Assembly: GCA_945889475.1 (NCBI GenBank) | Contig: CAMDBT010000003.1 | Span: 41,690-105,689 of the forward strand | Reading direction: 5' to 3' | DNA: 64,000 bases | DNA from: Bifidobacterium breve | GTDB lineage: Bacteria; Actinomycetota; Thermoleophilia; Solirubrobacterales; Solirubrobacteraceae | Shown: positions 24,554 to 33,271 of the stretch, in pieces | Position numbering within the stretch: position 1 is the stretch's first letter | Layout of the letters: each line of letters starts with the position of its first letter | Position numbers and translations under genes: made by a program | The notes under the pieces: model-generated | Seen by the model: the letters and a program-made list of their open reading frames with translations, nothing else | The model's database searches: none | What the model was told of the DNA's origin: nothing

Positions 24554-25411
24554 ATGAGCGCTCGGCTAATCGACGGAACAGCAGTAGCGGCGAAGCTGCG
24601 TGAGCAGGTTGCTCTCGACGCCGCCGCCTTCGCCGAGCAGTACGGGCGGCCGCCGGGGCTCGCGACAATCCTGATCGGCGATGACCCCGCCAGCGCGGTC
24701 TACGTCGCCAGTAAGCAGCGCGCCTGCGCCGAAGCTGGCATCGAGGGGTTCAGCTTCAATCTTGCTGCCGATGCAACACGCGAAGAGGCGATTGAAACGA
24801 TTAGGGAGGCCAACGCCAACCCGGCGATCAGCGGCATCATCTGCCAACTGCCGGTTCCCGAGCATCTTGACGGCGTGGAGCTCACAGGCCTTGTCGATCC
24901 GCTCAAAGACGTTGACGGACTGACGACAACCAGCGCCGGGCTGCTGGCGCTCGGGCGCCCTGGACTGAGGCCCTGTACGCCTCGTGGCGTAATGATGCTG
25001 CTTGACGAGGTAGGCGTCGAGTTGGAGGGGGCCGAGGCGGTTGTGATCGGCCGCTCCAACCTGTTCGGTAAGCCGATGGGGCAGCTGCTGCTCGAACGCA
25101 GCGCGACGGTGACGATCTGCCACTCGCGTACAAGCGACCTGGCCGCCACATGCGCCCGTGCAGACGTGCTGATCGCCGCTGTCGGACGGCCGCGGATGGT
25201 CGAAGCCAATTTCGTGGCGCCTGGAGCGGTGGTGATCGACGTCGGCATCAACCGCGTCGATGGCGTGCTCTGCGGCGACGTCGACTTCGAGCGCGTCAGC
25301 GAGATTGCCAGTGCGATCACTCCGGTCCCGGGAGGCGTCGGGCCGATGACGATCGCCTGCCTGCTTGACAACACAGTGATCGCCGCGCGATTGGCGGCCG
25401 AGCGGCCGTGA
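24554..25411 (+). CDS. folD: Methylenetetrahydrofolate dehydrogenase / methenyltetrahydrofolate cyclohydrolase
   Basis: A bifunctional one-carbon enzyme interconverting 5,10-methylene-, methenyl- and 10-formyl-tetrahydrofolate with NADP. Diagnostic segments are YVASKQRACAEAG with the catalytic lysine, GIICQLPVPEHLDG, the Rossmann block VVIGRSNLFGKPMGQLLL, and TPVPGGVGPMTIACLL at the C-terminus. The 285-residue length is normal. A weak -10-like AAGAAT lies six bases before the ATG. The stop overlaps the next gene's GTG start (GTGA). Confidence 0.96.
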   Translation: MSARLIDGTAVAAKLREQVALDAAAFAEQYGRPPGLATILIGDDPASAVYVASKQRACAEAGIEGFSFNLAADATREEAIETIREANANPAISGIICQLPVPEHLDGVELTGLVDPLKDVDGLTTTSAGLLALGRPGLRPCTPRGVMMLLDEVGVELEGAEAVVIGRSNLFGKPMGQLLLERSATVTICHSRTSDLAATCARADVLIAAVGRPRMVEANFVAPGAVVIDVGINRVDGVLCGDVDFERVSEIASAITPVPGGVGPMTIACLLDNTVIAARLAAERP

Positions 25412-25932
25412 AACACCTGCGGCTCACCGAATGGGCGGTCTTCGTCGGCGCGCTCGGCATTCTCGCGACGCTCTGGCAGCCTTGGTTCTCCTACGGCCTG
25501 ACGCTCGAGATATTCCCGCCGCGCAACATGGCAGTGACCGTAAGCGGCTGGGACGGCCTCGGCTGGCTGCTGGCTGCACTGCTGGTCGCCAGTGCGCTGC
25601 TCGGAATCGGCCTCTGCATCGGCTTCGCGATCAACGCCGGCGACGCCGCAACGCTGCCGTTTGGCGCGACGCTCGGCGCAGTCGCAATACCGACGCTAAT
25701 CGCGTTGATGGTGGTTCTCTTCAGCCGACCTGGGCTAGGACTCGATCTACCGGCCAGCGCCGTTTCGATCGAGCCGGCAGGATGGATCGGCGCGATCTCA
25801 ATCGTCGTGCTGACCGCCGGATCGCTGGCCTCGATCCGCAACGAGAGGACCGCAGGGCCGTCGCGCGAGTACAGCCCGCCGCCGCCGCGACCGGCGCCAC
25901 CCGCCGAACCTCCCGGATCTGCGGCGCCTTAG
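25408..25932 (+). CDS. Four-span membrane protein with proline-rich tail, function unknown
   Basis: A 174-residue protein with four predicted membrane segments (about residues 8-27, 52-73, 85-105 and 121-141). It ends in a cytoplasmic Pro-rich tail (SPPPPRPAPPAEPPGSAAP). An aromatic pair, WQPWFSYG, follows the first span. It overlaps folD by four bases (GTGA), so it is translationally coupled. I do not recognise a family; Pro-tailed small membrane proteins of this kind are frequent in actinobacteria. gatC starts 13 bp downstream. Confidence 0.65.
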   Translation: MKHLRLTEWAVFVGALGILATLWQPWFSYGLTLEIFPPRNMAVTVSGWDGLGWLLAALLVASALLGIGLCIGFAINAGDAATLPFGATLGAVAIPTLIALMVVLFSRPGLGLDLPASAVSIEPAGWIGAISIVVLTAGSLASIRNERTAGPSREYSPPPPRPAPPAEPPGSAAP

Positions 25933-25935
25933 GAT
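25930..25935 (+). promoter_or_regulatory. -10-like element upstream of gatC
   Basis: TAGGAT overlaps the preceding stop codon and ends ten bases before the gatC ATG. Confidence 0.35.
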
Positions 25936-25945
25936 CAAGCGGCCG

Positions 25946-26233
25946 ATGATCGACCGAGATGAACTTCTACACGTTGCGCGCCTCGCTCGCCTGGCGCTGG
26001 ACGAAGATGAACTCCAGACGACCGCTGCCGAGCTCTCGTCGATCCTCGACCACGTTGCAACGATCGACGAGCTCGATCTTGAGGGGATCGAACCAACCGC
26101 GCACATCGGTGACGTTGAGGACTCTTTACGTGCCGATCAGGTCGCTCGGTCTCTGCCACGCGAGGTTGCTTTGGCGCCGGCGCCAGCGATCCGCGACGAC
26201 GGCTTCTTAGTCCCTAGTCCACAAGGCGAGTAG
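25946..26233 (+). CDS. gatC: Aspartyl/glutamyl-tRNA amidotransferase subunit C
   Basis: The small subunit of GatCAB, which converts Glu-tRNA-Gln (and often Asp-tRNA-Asn) to the amide form. GatC wraps round GatA and stabilises the complex. The 95 residues contain the family pattern LLHVARLARLALDEDEL, then the hydrophobic helix LSSILDHVATIDELDLEGIEPTAH, and a C-terminal SLPREVAL...DGFLVPSPQGE. It is followed without a gap by gatA (TAG, then ATG). Confidence 0.93.
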   Translation: MIDRDELLHVARLARLALDEDELQTTAAELSSILDHVATIDELDLEGIEPTAHIGDVEDSLRADQVARSLPREVALAPAPAIRDDGFLVPSPQGE

Positions 26234-27658
26234 ATGGCCGACGATATTCAAGCGTTGAGCGCCGCGGCCGCCGCCGCGGCGATCGCAGATGGCGGCCTCG
26301 CGCGCGCCGAACTATTCGAGCATTACCGCGCCCGTGCGGCCGCCGACGAGCTGAACGCTTTCACCTGGGTGGCAGAGGACGAGCCGACAGTGATCAACGG
26401 GCCGCTCGGGGGAGTGCCATTGGCGGTCAAGGACCTCTTCTGCACCGAAGGGATTCCAAGCCAGGCCGGTTCAAAGATCCTCGAGCGATACTGCCCGCCC
26501 TATACCGCTACCGCGGTTGCCAATCTCGCGGCGGCCGGTGCGCCGCTACTTGGCAAAACGAATCAAGACGAGTTCGCGATGGGCTCGTCGAATGAGAACT
26601 CAGCCTACGGCCCGGTCCTGAACCCGTGGGACCGCAGCCGCGTCCCCGGCGGCTCATCCGGGGGCAGCGCCGCAGCCGTTGCCGCCGGGCTCGCTCCGTG
26701 GGCGCTCGGGACCGACACCGGAGGTTCAATTCGCCAGCCCGCCTCGCTGTGCGGAATAGTTGGCCTCAAGCCGACCTACGGCGCTGTCTCGCGCTACGGA
26801 ATGATCGCCTTCGCTTCCTCGCTTGATAGTGCTGGCCCATTGACCCGCGACGTGACCGATGCTGCGCTCTTCTACCGAAATCTGGTCGGGCGCGACAGCG
26901 CCGACGCCACCTCGGTTGCTTTTCCCGGGCCAATTGATCTACCGACGAGTGAGCGGCTCGACGGCATCACGCTCGCGGTACCGACCGCGCTCGTCGACGG
27001 GGAAGGAATTGAAGCGGGGGTGCGCGAATCGTTCGAGGCCTCGCTCGAGACGGCGCGCGAGCTCGGGGCGACGATCGTTGGCTGCGAAATTCCCAGCGCT
27101 CCGTATGCGCTCAGCGCTTACTACGTGATCGCACCGGCCGAAGCGTCGTCAAATCTTGCCCGTTTTGACGGCGTCCGTTACGGCCTGCGGACCGAAGCGA
27201 GCACTCTCGACGCGATGTACACGCAGACCCGTCACGACGGTTTTGGCGCTGAGGTCAAGCGAAGGATCCTGATAGGAACCTATGCGCTTTCTTCCGGCTA
27301 TTACGATGCCTATTACGGTCGCGCGCAGCGGGTTCGCACAGTCGTTTCACGAGAGCTGGCCGAGATCTTCACGAAGGCCGACTTCATCGCCACTCCGACC
27401 AGTCCGACGGTTGCTTTTCGCCTAGGTGAGCGCACCGCTGATCCGCTGGCGATGTACCTAAGCGACCTTTTCACGATCCCGATGTCGCTTGCCGGGACGC
27501 CTGCGATCTCGATCCCGTCAGGGCTCAGCGAAGGGCTACCGGTCGGGCTGCAGATCTGCGGGCCCGCCTTCAGCGAGAACCGAATCCTCGACGCGGCCCA
27601 CGCGCTCGAGCGCGCGATCGGCTTCGACGGAGCTGCGGCTCGAAGCGGGGGCGTTTGA
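26234..27658 (+). CDS. gatA: Aspartyl/glutamyl-tRNA amidotransferase subunit A
   Basis: The glutaminase subunit of GatCAB, 474 residues, of the amidase-signature family. The Ser-cisSer-Lys triad is visible as Lys66 (PLAVKDLFC), cis-Ser141 (PGGSSGGSAAAVAAG) and nucleophile Ser165 (TDTGGSIRQPASLCG). Spacings of 75 and 24 residues match known GatA. KPTYGAVSRYG and the C-terminal GLPVGLQICGP are conserved. The stop overlaps the gatB start (TGATG). Presence of the complete gatCAB operon implies indirect synthesis of at least one amide tRNA. Confidence 0.96.
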   Translation: MADDIQALSAAAAAAAIADGGLARAELFEHYRARAAADELNAFTWVAEDEPTVINGPLGGVPLAVKDLFCTEGIPSQAGSKILERYCPPYTATAVANLAAAGAPLLGKTNQDEFAMGSSNENSAYGPVLNPWDRSRVPGGSSGGSAAAVAAGLAPWALGTDTGGSIRQPASLCGIVGLKPTYGAVSRYGMIAFASSLDSAGPLTRDVTDAALFYRNLVGRDSADATSVAFPGPIDLPTSERLDGITLAVPTALVDGEGIEAGVRESFEASLETARELGATIVGCEIPSAPYALSAYYVIAPAEASSNLARFDGVRYGLRTEASTLDAMYTQTRHDGFGAEVKRRILIGTYALSSGYYDAYYGRAQRVRTVVSRELAEIFTKADFIATPTSPTVAFRLGERTADPLAMYLSDLFTIPMSLAGTPAISIPSGLSEGLPVGLQICGPAFSENRILDAAHALERAIGFDGAAARSGGV

Positions 27659-29091
27659 TGGCCAAAGCCGAGCTCGAGCCTGTAATTGGCCTTGAAATCC
27701 ATGTTCAGCTCCGTACCGCGACAAAAATGTTCTGCGGATGCGCGCTCGGCTTCGGTGAGCCGCCGAACACGCGAACTTGCCCGGTCTGTCTCGGCCTACC
27801 AGGCGCTCTGCCGGTTGCTAACGCCGAGGCGATCCACTACGGCCTGCTGATCGGGCTGGCGCTGAACTCAACGCTCGCGCCGGTCTCCACCTTCCACCGC
27901 AAGAACTACTTCTACCCCGACCTGCCGAAGGGCTACCAGATAAGCCAATTTGATCTGCCACTCTGTTCCGGAGGCAAGCTGGGCGAAGTGAACATCCACC
28001 GCGTCCACCTTGAAGAGGACGCAGCGAAGCTCAATCACGTCGGTGTCGGCGGACGGATCGATCAGGCCAACAGCTCGATTGTCGACTTCAACCGTGGTGG
28101 CACGCCGCTGGCGGAGATTGTCACCGAGCCGGAGCTGAGCTCGGCCGAGCAGGCAGGCCAGTGGCTGCGGCTGCTGCGGACGACGCTGCGGACGCTCGGT
28201 GTTAGCGACGTCAACATGGAGGAGGGTTCGCTGCGCTGCGATGCCAACATCTCGCTGCGACCGGCCGGGAGCGACCAGCTCGGGGTTAAGACGGAGCTGA
28301 AAAACATGAACTCGTTCCGTTTCATCGAACGCGGTATCCGCGCCGAGGTTGAGCGGCAGCGGGCGCTGATCGAGGCCGGGGAAGAGGTTGTTCAAGAGAC
28401 GCTCCACTTCGACCCGCGCAGCGAGGCGATCACCTCGCTGCGCTCTAAGGAGGAGGCGCACGACTATCGCTATTTCCCGGAGCCGGACCTGCCGCCGGTG
28501 GTGATTTCCGAGAGCATGCTGAGCCGTGCGGCGGCCGAGCTGCCGGAGCTTCCGGCGGCGCGCGAGCAACGCTACATCGAGCAGCAATCGCTCAGCGCGG
28601 AGAGCGCACGGATGCTTGCCTGGCGCGCCGAGCTCGGCGACTACTTCGACGCAGTTTGCGAGGCCGATCGATCGCTCGACGCGCAGGCCGCTGCAAACTG
28701 GGTCGCCGAGCTGCAGGGCCGGCTGGGCGATCAGGAGGCCGAAGATTCGAAGGTCAGCGCCAGCGCGCTGGCGCAGCTCGCCGCTCTGGTGGCCAGTTCG
28801 AAGATCAACCAGGGTGGCGCCAGACAGGTGCTCGATCAGCTGGTCAATGAAGGCGGCGAGCCGGCGGCGATTGTTGCCGACCAAGGGCTGGAGGCGGTTG
28901 GTGGCGCCGAGCAGCTGGCGCCGATCGTCGCGGCCGCGCTGGAAGCCAACCCGGAGCTGACAGAGCGGTTACGTAGTGGCGAGATGAAGCCGATTGGCGT
29001 GATCGTCGGTGAGGTGATGAAGCAGACGCGGGGACGCGCGGATGGCGAGCAGGTAACGGCGCTGATCCGTGAGCAGCTGGGCCTCTCCTAA
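27658..29091 (+). CDS. gatB: Aspartyl/glutamyl-tRNA amidotransferase subunit B
   Basis: The kinase/tRNA-binding subunit that phosphorylates the misacylated tRNA and completes amidation; 477 residues. The start AELEPVIGLEIHVQL is classic. The zinc site is CGCALGF and CPVCLGLPG. KNYFYPDLPKGYQISQFD and RGGTPLAEIVTEPEL are catalytic-cradle motifs. The helical linker and C-terminal YqeY-like tail domain (about 330-477) end with the GEVMKQTRGRADGEQV block. ATG at 27658 overlaps the gatA stop and is preferred to TTG at 27655. Confidence 0.96.
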   Translation: MAKAELEPVIGLEIHVQLRTATKMFCGCALGFGEPPNTRTCPVCLGLPGALPVANAEAIHYGLLIGLALNSTLAPVSTFHRKNYFYPDLPKGYQISQFDLPLCSGGKLGEVNIHRVHLEEDAAKLNHVGVGGRIDQANSSIVDFNRGGTPLAEIVTEPELSSAEQAGQWLRLLRTTLRTLGVSDVNMEEGSLRCDANISLRPAGSDQLGVKTELKNMNSFRFIERGIRAEVERQRALIEAGEEVVQETLHFDPRSEAITSLRSKEEAHDYRYFPEPDLPPVVISESMLSRAAAELPELPAAREQRYIEQQSLSAESARMLAWRAELGDYFDAVCEADRSLDAQAAANWVAELQGRLGDQEAEDSKVSASALAQLAALVASSKINQGGARQVLDQLVNEGGEPAAIVADQGLEAVGGAEQLAPIVAAALEANPELTERLRSGEMKPIGVIVGEVMKQTRGRADGEQVTALIREQLGLS

Positions 29092-29104
29092 GTGCTGCGG
29101 CTGG

Positions 29105-29110
29105 TAGGCT
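29105..29110 (+). promoter_or_regulatory. Leaderless-type -10 element of the zinc-ribbon membrane protein gene
   Basis: TAGGCT ends six bases before the ATG at 29117. No Shine-Dalgarno is present. Confidence 0.5.
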
Positions 29111-29116
29111 GAGCCG

Positions 29117-29422
29117 ATGGCCGGTGGCGGCTATCTGCTCATCGCCTTCTGCTTCGGTTTGGCCGGAGGGATCGTCGGCAGGATCAAAGGCGGCTCCTTC
29201 GTCATCTGGTTCGTGATCAGCTTCCTGATCCCCGTCTTCGGACTGCTGGCAGCGATCTTTATGCGTAACGAGGCGACCGAACCTCGGCGTCAGTGCCCTG
29301 GCTGCGACAAGGTGGTTCCGGCCCACGACGCGCTCTGCACGCGCTGTGGGATGGAGCTTTACTTGCCCCCCGATGATCAACTGTTGCCATCGAAATACGC
29401 CGAGAGGCTCCGCGCGAAATAG
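29117..29422 (+). CDS. Two-span membrane protein with C-terminal zinc ribbon
   Basis: A 101-residue protein of unknown function. Two hydrophobic helices (about residues 6-22 and 28-49) are joined by a short basic loop, and a cytoplasmic zinc ribbon follows with Cys60, Cys63, Cys74 and Cys77 (CPGC...CTRC). The tail is hydrophilic, ending YAERLRAK. Similar small membrane-plus-zinc-ribbon proteins are widespread in actinobacteria without assigned roles. A TAGGCT element placed for leaderless expression supports it as a genuine independent gene between gatB and ilvB. Confidence 0.65.
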   Translation: MAGGGYLLIAFCFGLAGGIVGRIKGGSFVIWFVISFLIPVFGLLAAIFMRNEATEPRRQCPGCDKVVPAHDALCTRCGMELYLPPDDQLLPSKYAERLRAK

Positions 29423-29481
29423 CTTTCGGCGGCTGCTCGGGCGAGGCGCTGCAACGATGGGAGAGCCGAAATTCGCTGTTA

Positions 29482-29487
29482 GAATGC
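29482..29487 (+). promoter_or_regulatory. Candidate -10 element of ilvB
   Basis: TAGAAT lies 55 bases before the ilvB ATG in a 120-bp intergenic region, implying a leader of roughly 48 nt. GCCTA (29488-29492) and TAGGC (29509-29513) could pair just downstream. No Ile/Val/Leu-rich leader peptide is present. Confidence 0.4.
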
Positions 29488-29542
29488 CTAATTCAGCCTG
29501 ATTCGGTAGGCAAACCGCGAACTGGGAAAGGAACGACCGCCA

Positions 29543-31219
29543 ATGCGAGCAGTAGACGCAATCATGGAATGCCTCAAGGCAGAGGGCGTCGAGGTCGTAT
29601 TTGGCCTGCCCGGGGGAGCCAACCTGCCGACCTACGACGCATTCGTGGATTCTGAAATCAAGCACATCCTCGTTCGCCACGAGGCCGGCGGAGGCCACGC
29701 CGCCGAGGGCTACGCAAAGGCCACCGGCAAGGTCGGCGTGGCCTTCGGCACCTCAGGGCCAGGCGCTACAAACCTAGTGACGCCGATCGTCGACGCGATG
29801 ATGGACTCCGTGCCGGTCGTTTTCATGACCGGTCAGATCCGCAGTGACCTGCTTGGCACGGACGGATTCCAAGAGGCCGACACGATCGGTATCACGATGC
29901 CTGGCGTCAAGCACTCCTTCATGGTCACCAAAGCCGAAGAGATCCCGCGCACAATTCATGAGGCCTTCTACATTGCCCGTAGCGGTCGGCCGGGGCCGGT
30001 CGTTGTCGACATCCCGGTCGACATCTCTCGCGGCGAGATTGACTACGTGCCGGTCACCGACGTTTCGCTTCCCGGCTACCAGCCGAACATCGAGGGCAAC
30101 GCCAAGCAGATCCGCCAAGCGGCGAAGGCGCTCGCGGCCGCGAAGCGGCCGGTGCTTTACGTCGGCGGTGGCGTCGTGCTCGGCAACGCCTCCGAAGAGC
30201 TGCGGGCGCTCGCTTCCAGCGACCGTTTCCCGGTCACGAGCACGCTGATGGGACTTGGTTCGTTTCCGGCCGAGGGCCAGCAGTGGCTGGGCATGCTTGG
30301 AATGCACGGCACGCGCACCGCGAACTACTCGATGGATGGGGCCGACCTGATCTGCGCAATCGGCGCCCGCTTCGACGACCGTATTACCGGCAAGCTTGAT
30401 GAGTTTGCCCCCAACGCCAAGTTCATCCACATCGACGTTGATCCGGCCGAGATCTCAAAGAACGTTCCCGCCCACATCCCGATTGTCGGCGATGTGAAGT
30501 CGATCCTGCCCCGACTCACCTCGGAGTACCGCGCAATCGGCGCCGATTCGGCCCGACTCGACGGTTGGCTGACAACAATTGAGGGCTGGAAGAAAGAGTT
30601 CCCGCTGACCTACAGCGACACCACAGACAGCGAGATTCGCCCGCAATACATGGTTGAAGCTGTCTACGAAGCGACCGGTGGCGATGCGATCATCTGCTCC
30701 GACGTCGGTCAGCACCAGATGTGGGTGGCGCAGTACTACCACTTCACCGAGCCGCGCCGATGGATCAACTCCGGCGGCCTCGGAACGATGGGTTTCGGAT
30801 TGCCAGCGGCGATCGGGGCGAAGGTTGGCTGCCCCGATCAGGACGTTGTCTTGGTCGCCGGCGACGGCTCGATTCAGATGAACATTCAGGAGCTGGCGGC
30901 CTGCGCGGAGGAAGGCATTGCGGTCAAGGTGCTGATCATGAATAACGGTTGCCTAGGCATGGTTCGCCAGTGGCAGGAGCTGTTCTGGCAGAAGCGCTAC
31001 TCGCACGTTCACATGGGGGATTACCCCGATTTCGTCAAGCTCGCCGAGGCCTACGGTGCGACCGGCATTCGCCTCACCGAGAAGGGGACGTTGGTCGAAG
31101 ATCTGCGCGCCGCAATTGCGACCCCCGGTCCGGTCGTCGTAGATGTCCGCGTGACCGAGGAAGAGAACGTCTACCCGATGATTTCGCCGGGTATGGCTGC
31201 CCGAGACATGGTCGGATGA
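29543..31219 (+). CDS. ilvB: Acetolactate synthase, catalytic subunit
   Basis: A thiamine-diphosphate enzyme for the first common step of valine/leucine/isoleucine synthesis (two pyruvate to acetolactate, or pyruvate plus 2-oxobutyrate). The 558-residue protein has the three ThDP-fold domains. The catalytic glutamate is Glu47 in HEAGGGHAAEGYAKATGK. GTSGPGATNLVTP is conserved, and the cofactor-binding motif starts with GDGSIQMNIQELA and ends at IMNNG (about 440-470). A Shine-Dalgarno-like GGAAAGGA precedes the ATG, unlike the leaderless genes nearby. It overlaps ilvN. Confidence 0.96.
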   Translation: MRAVDAIMECLKAEGVEVVFGLPGGANLPTYDAFVDSEIKHILVRHEAGGGHAAEGYAKATGKVGVAFGTSGPGATNLVTPIVDAMMDSVPVVFMTGQIRSDLLGTDGFQEADTIGITMPGVKHSFMVTKAEEIPRTIHEAFYIARSGRPGPVVVDIPVDISRGEIDYVPVTDVSLPGYQPNIEGNAKQIRQAAKALAAAKRPVLYVGGGVVLGNASEELRALASSDRFPVTSTLMGLGSFPAEGQQWLGMLGMHGTRTANYSMDGADLICAIGARFDDRITGKLDEFAPNAKFIHIDVDPAEISKNVPAHIPIVGDVKSILPRLTSEYRAIGADSARLDGWLTTIEGWKKEFPLTYSDTTDSEIRPQYMVEAVYEATGGDAIICSDVGQHQMWVAQYYHFTEPRRWINSGGLGTMGFGLPAAIGAKVGCPDQDVVLVAGDGSIQMNIQELAACAEEGIAVKVLIMNNGCLGMVRQWQELFWQKRYSHVHMGDYPDFVKLAEAYGATGIRLTEKGTLVEDLRAAIATPGPVVVDVRVTEEENVYPMISPGMAARDMVG

Positions 31220-31779
31220 TGATCTCGGAAAGCGGAACATCTGAGAAACTGAGCCTTGAAGAACTGCACGCCAGCGTCGGCGTTCGCAGCGGTCGCAAGC
31301 ATGTGCTCTCGATCCTCGTTGAGAACAAGCCTGGCGTGCTGACGCGCGTTGCGGGCCTGTTTACGCGGCGTGGCTTCAACATCGACACGCTGGCGGTCGG
31401 CCCGACCGATGACGACGCGGTCTCGCGAATCACGCTGACCGTCGACGGCGCCGTCCATCCGATCGATCAGGTCACGAAACAGCTGCACAAGCTCGTCAAC
31501 GTGCTGAAGATCCGCGACCTCGAGCCCGCTGACAGCCTCGCGCGCGAGCTTGCGCTCTTCAAAGTCACAGTAGACGGCCCACAGCGCTCCGAAGTGATGC
31601 AGATTTGCGACATCTTCCGCGGCAAGGTGGTCGACGTCAGCAAAGAGTCGGTGATCTTTGAAGTTACCGGTACGACAGAGAAGATCACCGCTTTTGATCA
31701 GATGCTGAAGCCCTTCGGGCTTGTCGAGATGATGCGTACCGGCGAGATCGCAATCGCGCGCGGCCGCGACGAGACCTAA
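31216..31779 (+). CDS. ilvN: Acetolactate synthase, regulatory subunit
   Basis: The small subunit that activates IlvB and gives feedback inhibition, usually by valine; 187 residues. The N-terminal ACT domain reads HVLSILVENKPGVLTRVAGL, then FTRRGFNIDTLAVGPT. The second domain contains ELALFKVTVDG...VMQICDIFRGKVVDVSKES. ATG at 31216 overlaps the ilvB stop; a second ATG follows immediately at 31219. The open frame extends upstream to 30949 inside ilvB, but that extension has no homology and is out of frame with ilvB. Confidence 0.95.
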   Translation: MMISESGTSEKLSLEELHASVGVRSGRKHVLSILVENKPGVLTRVAGLFTRRGFNIDTLAVGPTDDDAVSRITLTVDGAVHPIDQVTKQLHKLVNVLKIRDLEPADSLARELALFKVTVDGPQRSEVMQICDIFRGKVVDVSKESVIFEVTGTTEKITAFDQMLKPFGLVEMMRTGEIAIARGRDET

Positions 31780-31825
31780 GGCGCTCAGCGGTCCGATCTG
31801 CTGCCCTCGTTCGGATGCCGATCGG

Positions 31826-33271
31826 ATGACCAAGACTGGCTCCAAAAGTGATGCCGAATTTGCGCTTACGGCGGCAGACTCAGAGCGCCTGCTGGTGCAG
31901 CTCAATGCTGCGGTCAAGGACGCGCGACGGGGCCACCGAGTTGAGGTTCTCGCCGCGATAAGTGTTGAGTTGTCCCCGACCGTTGATCCAAGCGCGCTGG
32001 TCGTCGCCTCGAGGATCGGCGACGAGCCATGGTTCTGCTTTGAACAGCCGGAACGTGATCGTACGGCGCTGGCAGCGCTCGGTTGCGCGACTTCGCTCGA
32101 AGGATCCGGCGGCGACCGTTTCGAGCAAGCCGCCGAACTCTGGAACGATCTGGCTCGTAGTGCTCGCTGCGACGTACGCTCAGCGATTGCGGGGAGTGGT
32201 CCGGTAGCGGTCGGCGGCTTTGCTTTTGCCGATGATGGTGGCAGCGCCCCGCACTGGGCCGGCTTTGCTGCATCGGCGCTGCTGCTGCCCGAAGTTTCGA
32301 TCTGTCGACGCGGCGACGAGATCTCAATGACGCTCAGCGCGGTTGTCAGCGCCGATGATGACCCCGAACAGGTCGCGGCGCGGCTAGCCAACCGCGCAGC
32401 TTCGCTTCAGCACAGGCCGCTGCCGCTGCTCGACCCCGACCCGTCTCAGCACGGCCGCGTTGTCGGAACGATGCCGCCCGAGCACTACGAGGAGGCGGTT
32501 GCCGCGGCGGTTGCGCGGATCGATCGCAGCGAGCTCGAAAAGATCGTGTTGGCGCGTGAGGTGCAGGTTCACTCGGCGCAATCCTTCTCCGCTGCGGCGA
32601 TCTTCGGTGTGCTACGCGAGGTCTTCGGGGGCTGCCACGTTTTCGCCGTCGGCCGCGGCGAGCAGACGCTGGTGGCCGCCAGTCCGGAGCTGCTCGTGCG
32701 CCGTGAAGGGATGCGGGCGGCAACTCTTGCGCTCGCGGGTTCAACGCGCCGCAGCGCTGATCCCGCGGTCGATAGCCACCTCGGAGAGCAGCTCCTGCGC
32801 TCCGCAAAGGACCGCGAAGAGCAAGAAATTGTCGTCCGTAGAATCGTGCAGACGTTGCAACCGCTGAGCGTTTGGGTCGCAGCCCCGGACGAGCCGGTGA
32901 TCGCGCAGATGGCCAATATCCAGCATCTAGCGACGCCGATCCGCGCGCAGCTGCGCGATCCGATCAGCGTCATTGAACTGGCCGGTGCGCTTCACCCAAC
33001 CCCCGCCGTTGGCGGCGAGCCGCATCATCTAGCGGCTCCGCTGATTCCAGCGTTCGAAGGGCTCGATCGCGGCTGGTACGCAGGGCCGGTCGGCTGGAGT
33101 GATCTCAACGGCGACGGCGAGTTTTGCGTCGCGCTGCGATGCGCGCTGCTCGGGGGAAATATCGCCCGCTGCTACGCCGGGGTTGGTGTTGTCAGTGGCT
33201 CGGATCCGGCTGCGGAGCTCGCCGAGACCGAAGTGAAGCTGGCCGCGTTGCTGCCGCTTCTCGCCTCTTAG
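31826..33271 (+). CDS. menF: Isochorismate synthase
   Basis: Converts chorismate to isochorismate, the entry step of classical menaquinone synthesis; 481 residues. The chorismate-binding domain occupies the C-terminal half: the LEKIVLAREVQV lysine region, FAVGRGEQTLVAASPELLVR, LAGSTRRS, KDREEQEIVVRRI, IQHLATPIRAQL, LHPTPAVGGEP, the FEGLDRGWYAGPVGW segment and GAGVVSGSDPAAELAETEVKL (with C-Y before it). The N-terminal part is divergent. The assignment to isochorismate rather than salicylate or anthranilate synthase rests on the surrounding men genes. Its stop region overlaps the convergent menD by four bases. Confidence 0.92.
   Translation: MTKTGSKSDAEFALTAADSERLLVQLNAAVKDARRGHRVEVLAAISVELSPTVDPSALVVASRIGDEPWFCFEQPERDRTALAALGCATSLEGSGGDRFEQAAELWNDLARSARCDVRSAIAGSGPVAVGGFAFADDGGSAPHWAGFAASALLLPEVSICRRGDEISMTLSAVVSADDDPEQVAARLANRAASLQHRPLPLLDPDPSQHGRVVGTMPPEHYEEAVAAAVARIDRSELEKIVLAREVQVHSAQSFSAAAIFGVLREVFGGCHVFAVGRGEQTLVAASPELLVRREGMRAATLALAGSTRRSADPAVDSHLGEQLLRSAKDREEQEIVVRRIVQTLQPLSVWVAAPDEPVIAQMANIQHLATPIRAQLRDPISVIELAGALHPTPAVGGEPHHLAAPLIPAFEGLDRGWYAGPVGWSDLNGDGEFCVALRCALLGGNIARCYAGVGVVSGSDPAAELAETEVKLAALLPLLAS

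Noticed and set aside
29457..29501. Short open frame (13 codons) upstream of ilvB as a leader peptide
   Set aside because: Contains one Val and no run of Ile, Val or Leu codons, and it overlaps the probable -10 TAGAAT.
30949..31215. Upstream extension of the ilvN reading frame
   Set aside because: Lies within ilvB in another frame and shows no ACT-domain or other homology; ATG at 31216 fits the known IlvN N-terminus.
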